The translations under genes and the position numbers were made by a program. From assembly GCA_031276335.1 (NCBI GenBank), contig JAISNH010000114.1:1-5794 (forward strand): a stretch of DNA of 5,794 bases, written 5' to 3'. Shown piece by piece: positions 5,416 to 5,794 of this stretch (the first letter of the stretch is position 1; each line of letters starts with the position of its first letter). The notes beneath the pieces were generated by a model. That model was not told where the DNA came from. It was given only the letters and a program-made list of their open reading frames with translations, and ran no database searches. The DNA comes from Rickettsiales bacterium (lineage in GTDB: Bacteria; Pseudomonadota; Alphaproteobacteria; Rs-D84; CACZYB01).

Positions 5416-5794
5416 CGCCTTTGCCTTCGATTACCTCCGCGAAATAGAGCGGGCGTTTCTTCACCTCCAGGTGTATCTTGCCTATATAGGCGCCCATTAT
5501 GCCGAGCACGATGAGCTGCATGCCGCCGAAAAACGCGATCGCGGTGATTATCGTCGCGTATCCCGGCGTCGGATTTGAAAGGACGAAATGCTCGACGATA
5601 ACGTATGCGGCGAGAGCCACGGCGCAGAACGCCGAGAGCAGCCCGATGTAGGCCGACAGGCGGAGCGGACGCGTCGAGAACTGCATTATCGCGTCCATGG
5701 CGAGCTTGAACCTGCCAGAGAAACCGTACTTGGTTTTTCCGGCGAACCGCTTCGGCGCTACGAATTCGATTACCTTCACCTTCTCGCTTACCGG
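5390..5794 (-). CDS. Polyprenyl-phosphate glycosyltransferase, GtrB/ArnC/DPM1 type, C-terminal part only
   Basis: The gene runs off the right edge; 134 C-terminal residues are visible and the catalytic GT2 domain with its DxD motif lies outside. Visible marks are KRFAGKTKY (15-23), the R-x-x-G-x-S/T-K-Y motif that follows the GT-A domain, then LAMDAIMQFSTRPLR (31-45). Two membrane helices follow (about 46-70 and 79-105), and the end is IGKIHLEVKKRPLYF (104-118), which closely fits the family's tail. The family transfers a sugar from a nucleotide donor to undecaprenyl or dolichyl phosphate on the cytoplasmic face. A GTG at 5779 could be read as a start, but it falls inside the conserved region, so it is an internal valine. 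The stop overlaps the deacetylase start by 26 nt, so the two are coupled. The sugar cannot be told from this part. Confidence 0.9.
   Translation of the reverse strand, partial: PVSEKVKVIEFVAPKRFAGKTKYGFSGRFKLAMDAIMQFSTRPLRLSAYIGLLSAFCAVALAAYVIVEHFVLSNPTPGYATIITAIAFFGGMQLIVLGIMGAYIGKIHLEVKKRPLYFAEVIEGKGDEKHNSER

Noticed and set aside
4420..5514. Plus-strand open frame of 364 codons antisense to gtrA, the deacetylase and the transferase
   Set aside because: It crosses three minus-strand genes whose protein motifs are intact, and its product is low-complexity Arg/Ala-rich sequence with no ribosome binding site I can defend.
5777..5779. GTG as the start of a 129-aa protein
   Set aside because: The frame stays open to the right edge, and the following residues are the middle of a GtrB/DPM1-type transferase, so this is an internal Val codon.

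Overview
The window looks bacterial, and most likely from a Gram-negative organism. The minus-strand genes are envelope-glycan genes of the kind that decorate lipid-linked sugars and acetylate periplasmic or surface polysaccharides. I cannot assign a phylum. The minus-strand genes are GC-rich (about two thirds G+C in the 60-base stretches I counted) yet use ATA isoleucine codons freely. No rRNA, tRNA, mobile element or CRISPR array is visible.

Layout. (1) Positions 98-1518, plus strand: two small soluble proteins of unknown function (258 and 196 aa), probably one transcript. They are clearly less GC-rich than the rest. (2) Positions 1508-1558: an imperfect inverted repeat spans the convergent gene junction and includes or touches both stop codons, so it is a candidate shared terminator. 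(3) Positions 1558-5794, minus strand, read right to left: the C-terminal part of a polyprenyl-phosphate glycosyltransferase (GtrB/ArnC/DPM1 type, cut by the right edge), a YdjC/ChbG/HpnK-family carbohydrate deacetylase, a GtrA-family four-helix membrane protein, an AlgJ/AlgX-like SGNH-fold acetyltransferase, and an AlgI-like MBOAT protein. The first three genes overlap end to start. The last two abut (TGA directly followed by ATG) and have their own near-consensus sigma70-type promoter inside and just after the end of gtrA.

Reading of the system. The first three genes match the logic of the Francisella FlmF2-NaxD route: a sugar is loaded on undecaprenyl phosphate, its N-acetyl group is removed in the cytoplasm by a YdjC-family enzyme, and the lipid-linked amino sugar is flipped. 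GtrA is a plausible flippase here. The last two genes form the usual pair for O-acetylating an exported glycan: MBOAT passes acetyl across the membrane and the SGNH protein places it. The best single hypothesis is a surface-glycan (lipid A, O-antigen or exopolysaccharide) modification locus joining an amino-sugar branch with an O-acetylation branch. The final periplasmic sugar transferase and any polymer-synthesis genes are not in the window.
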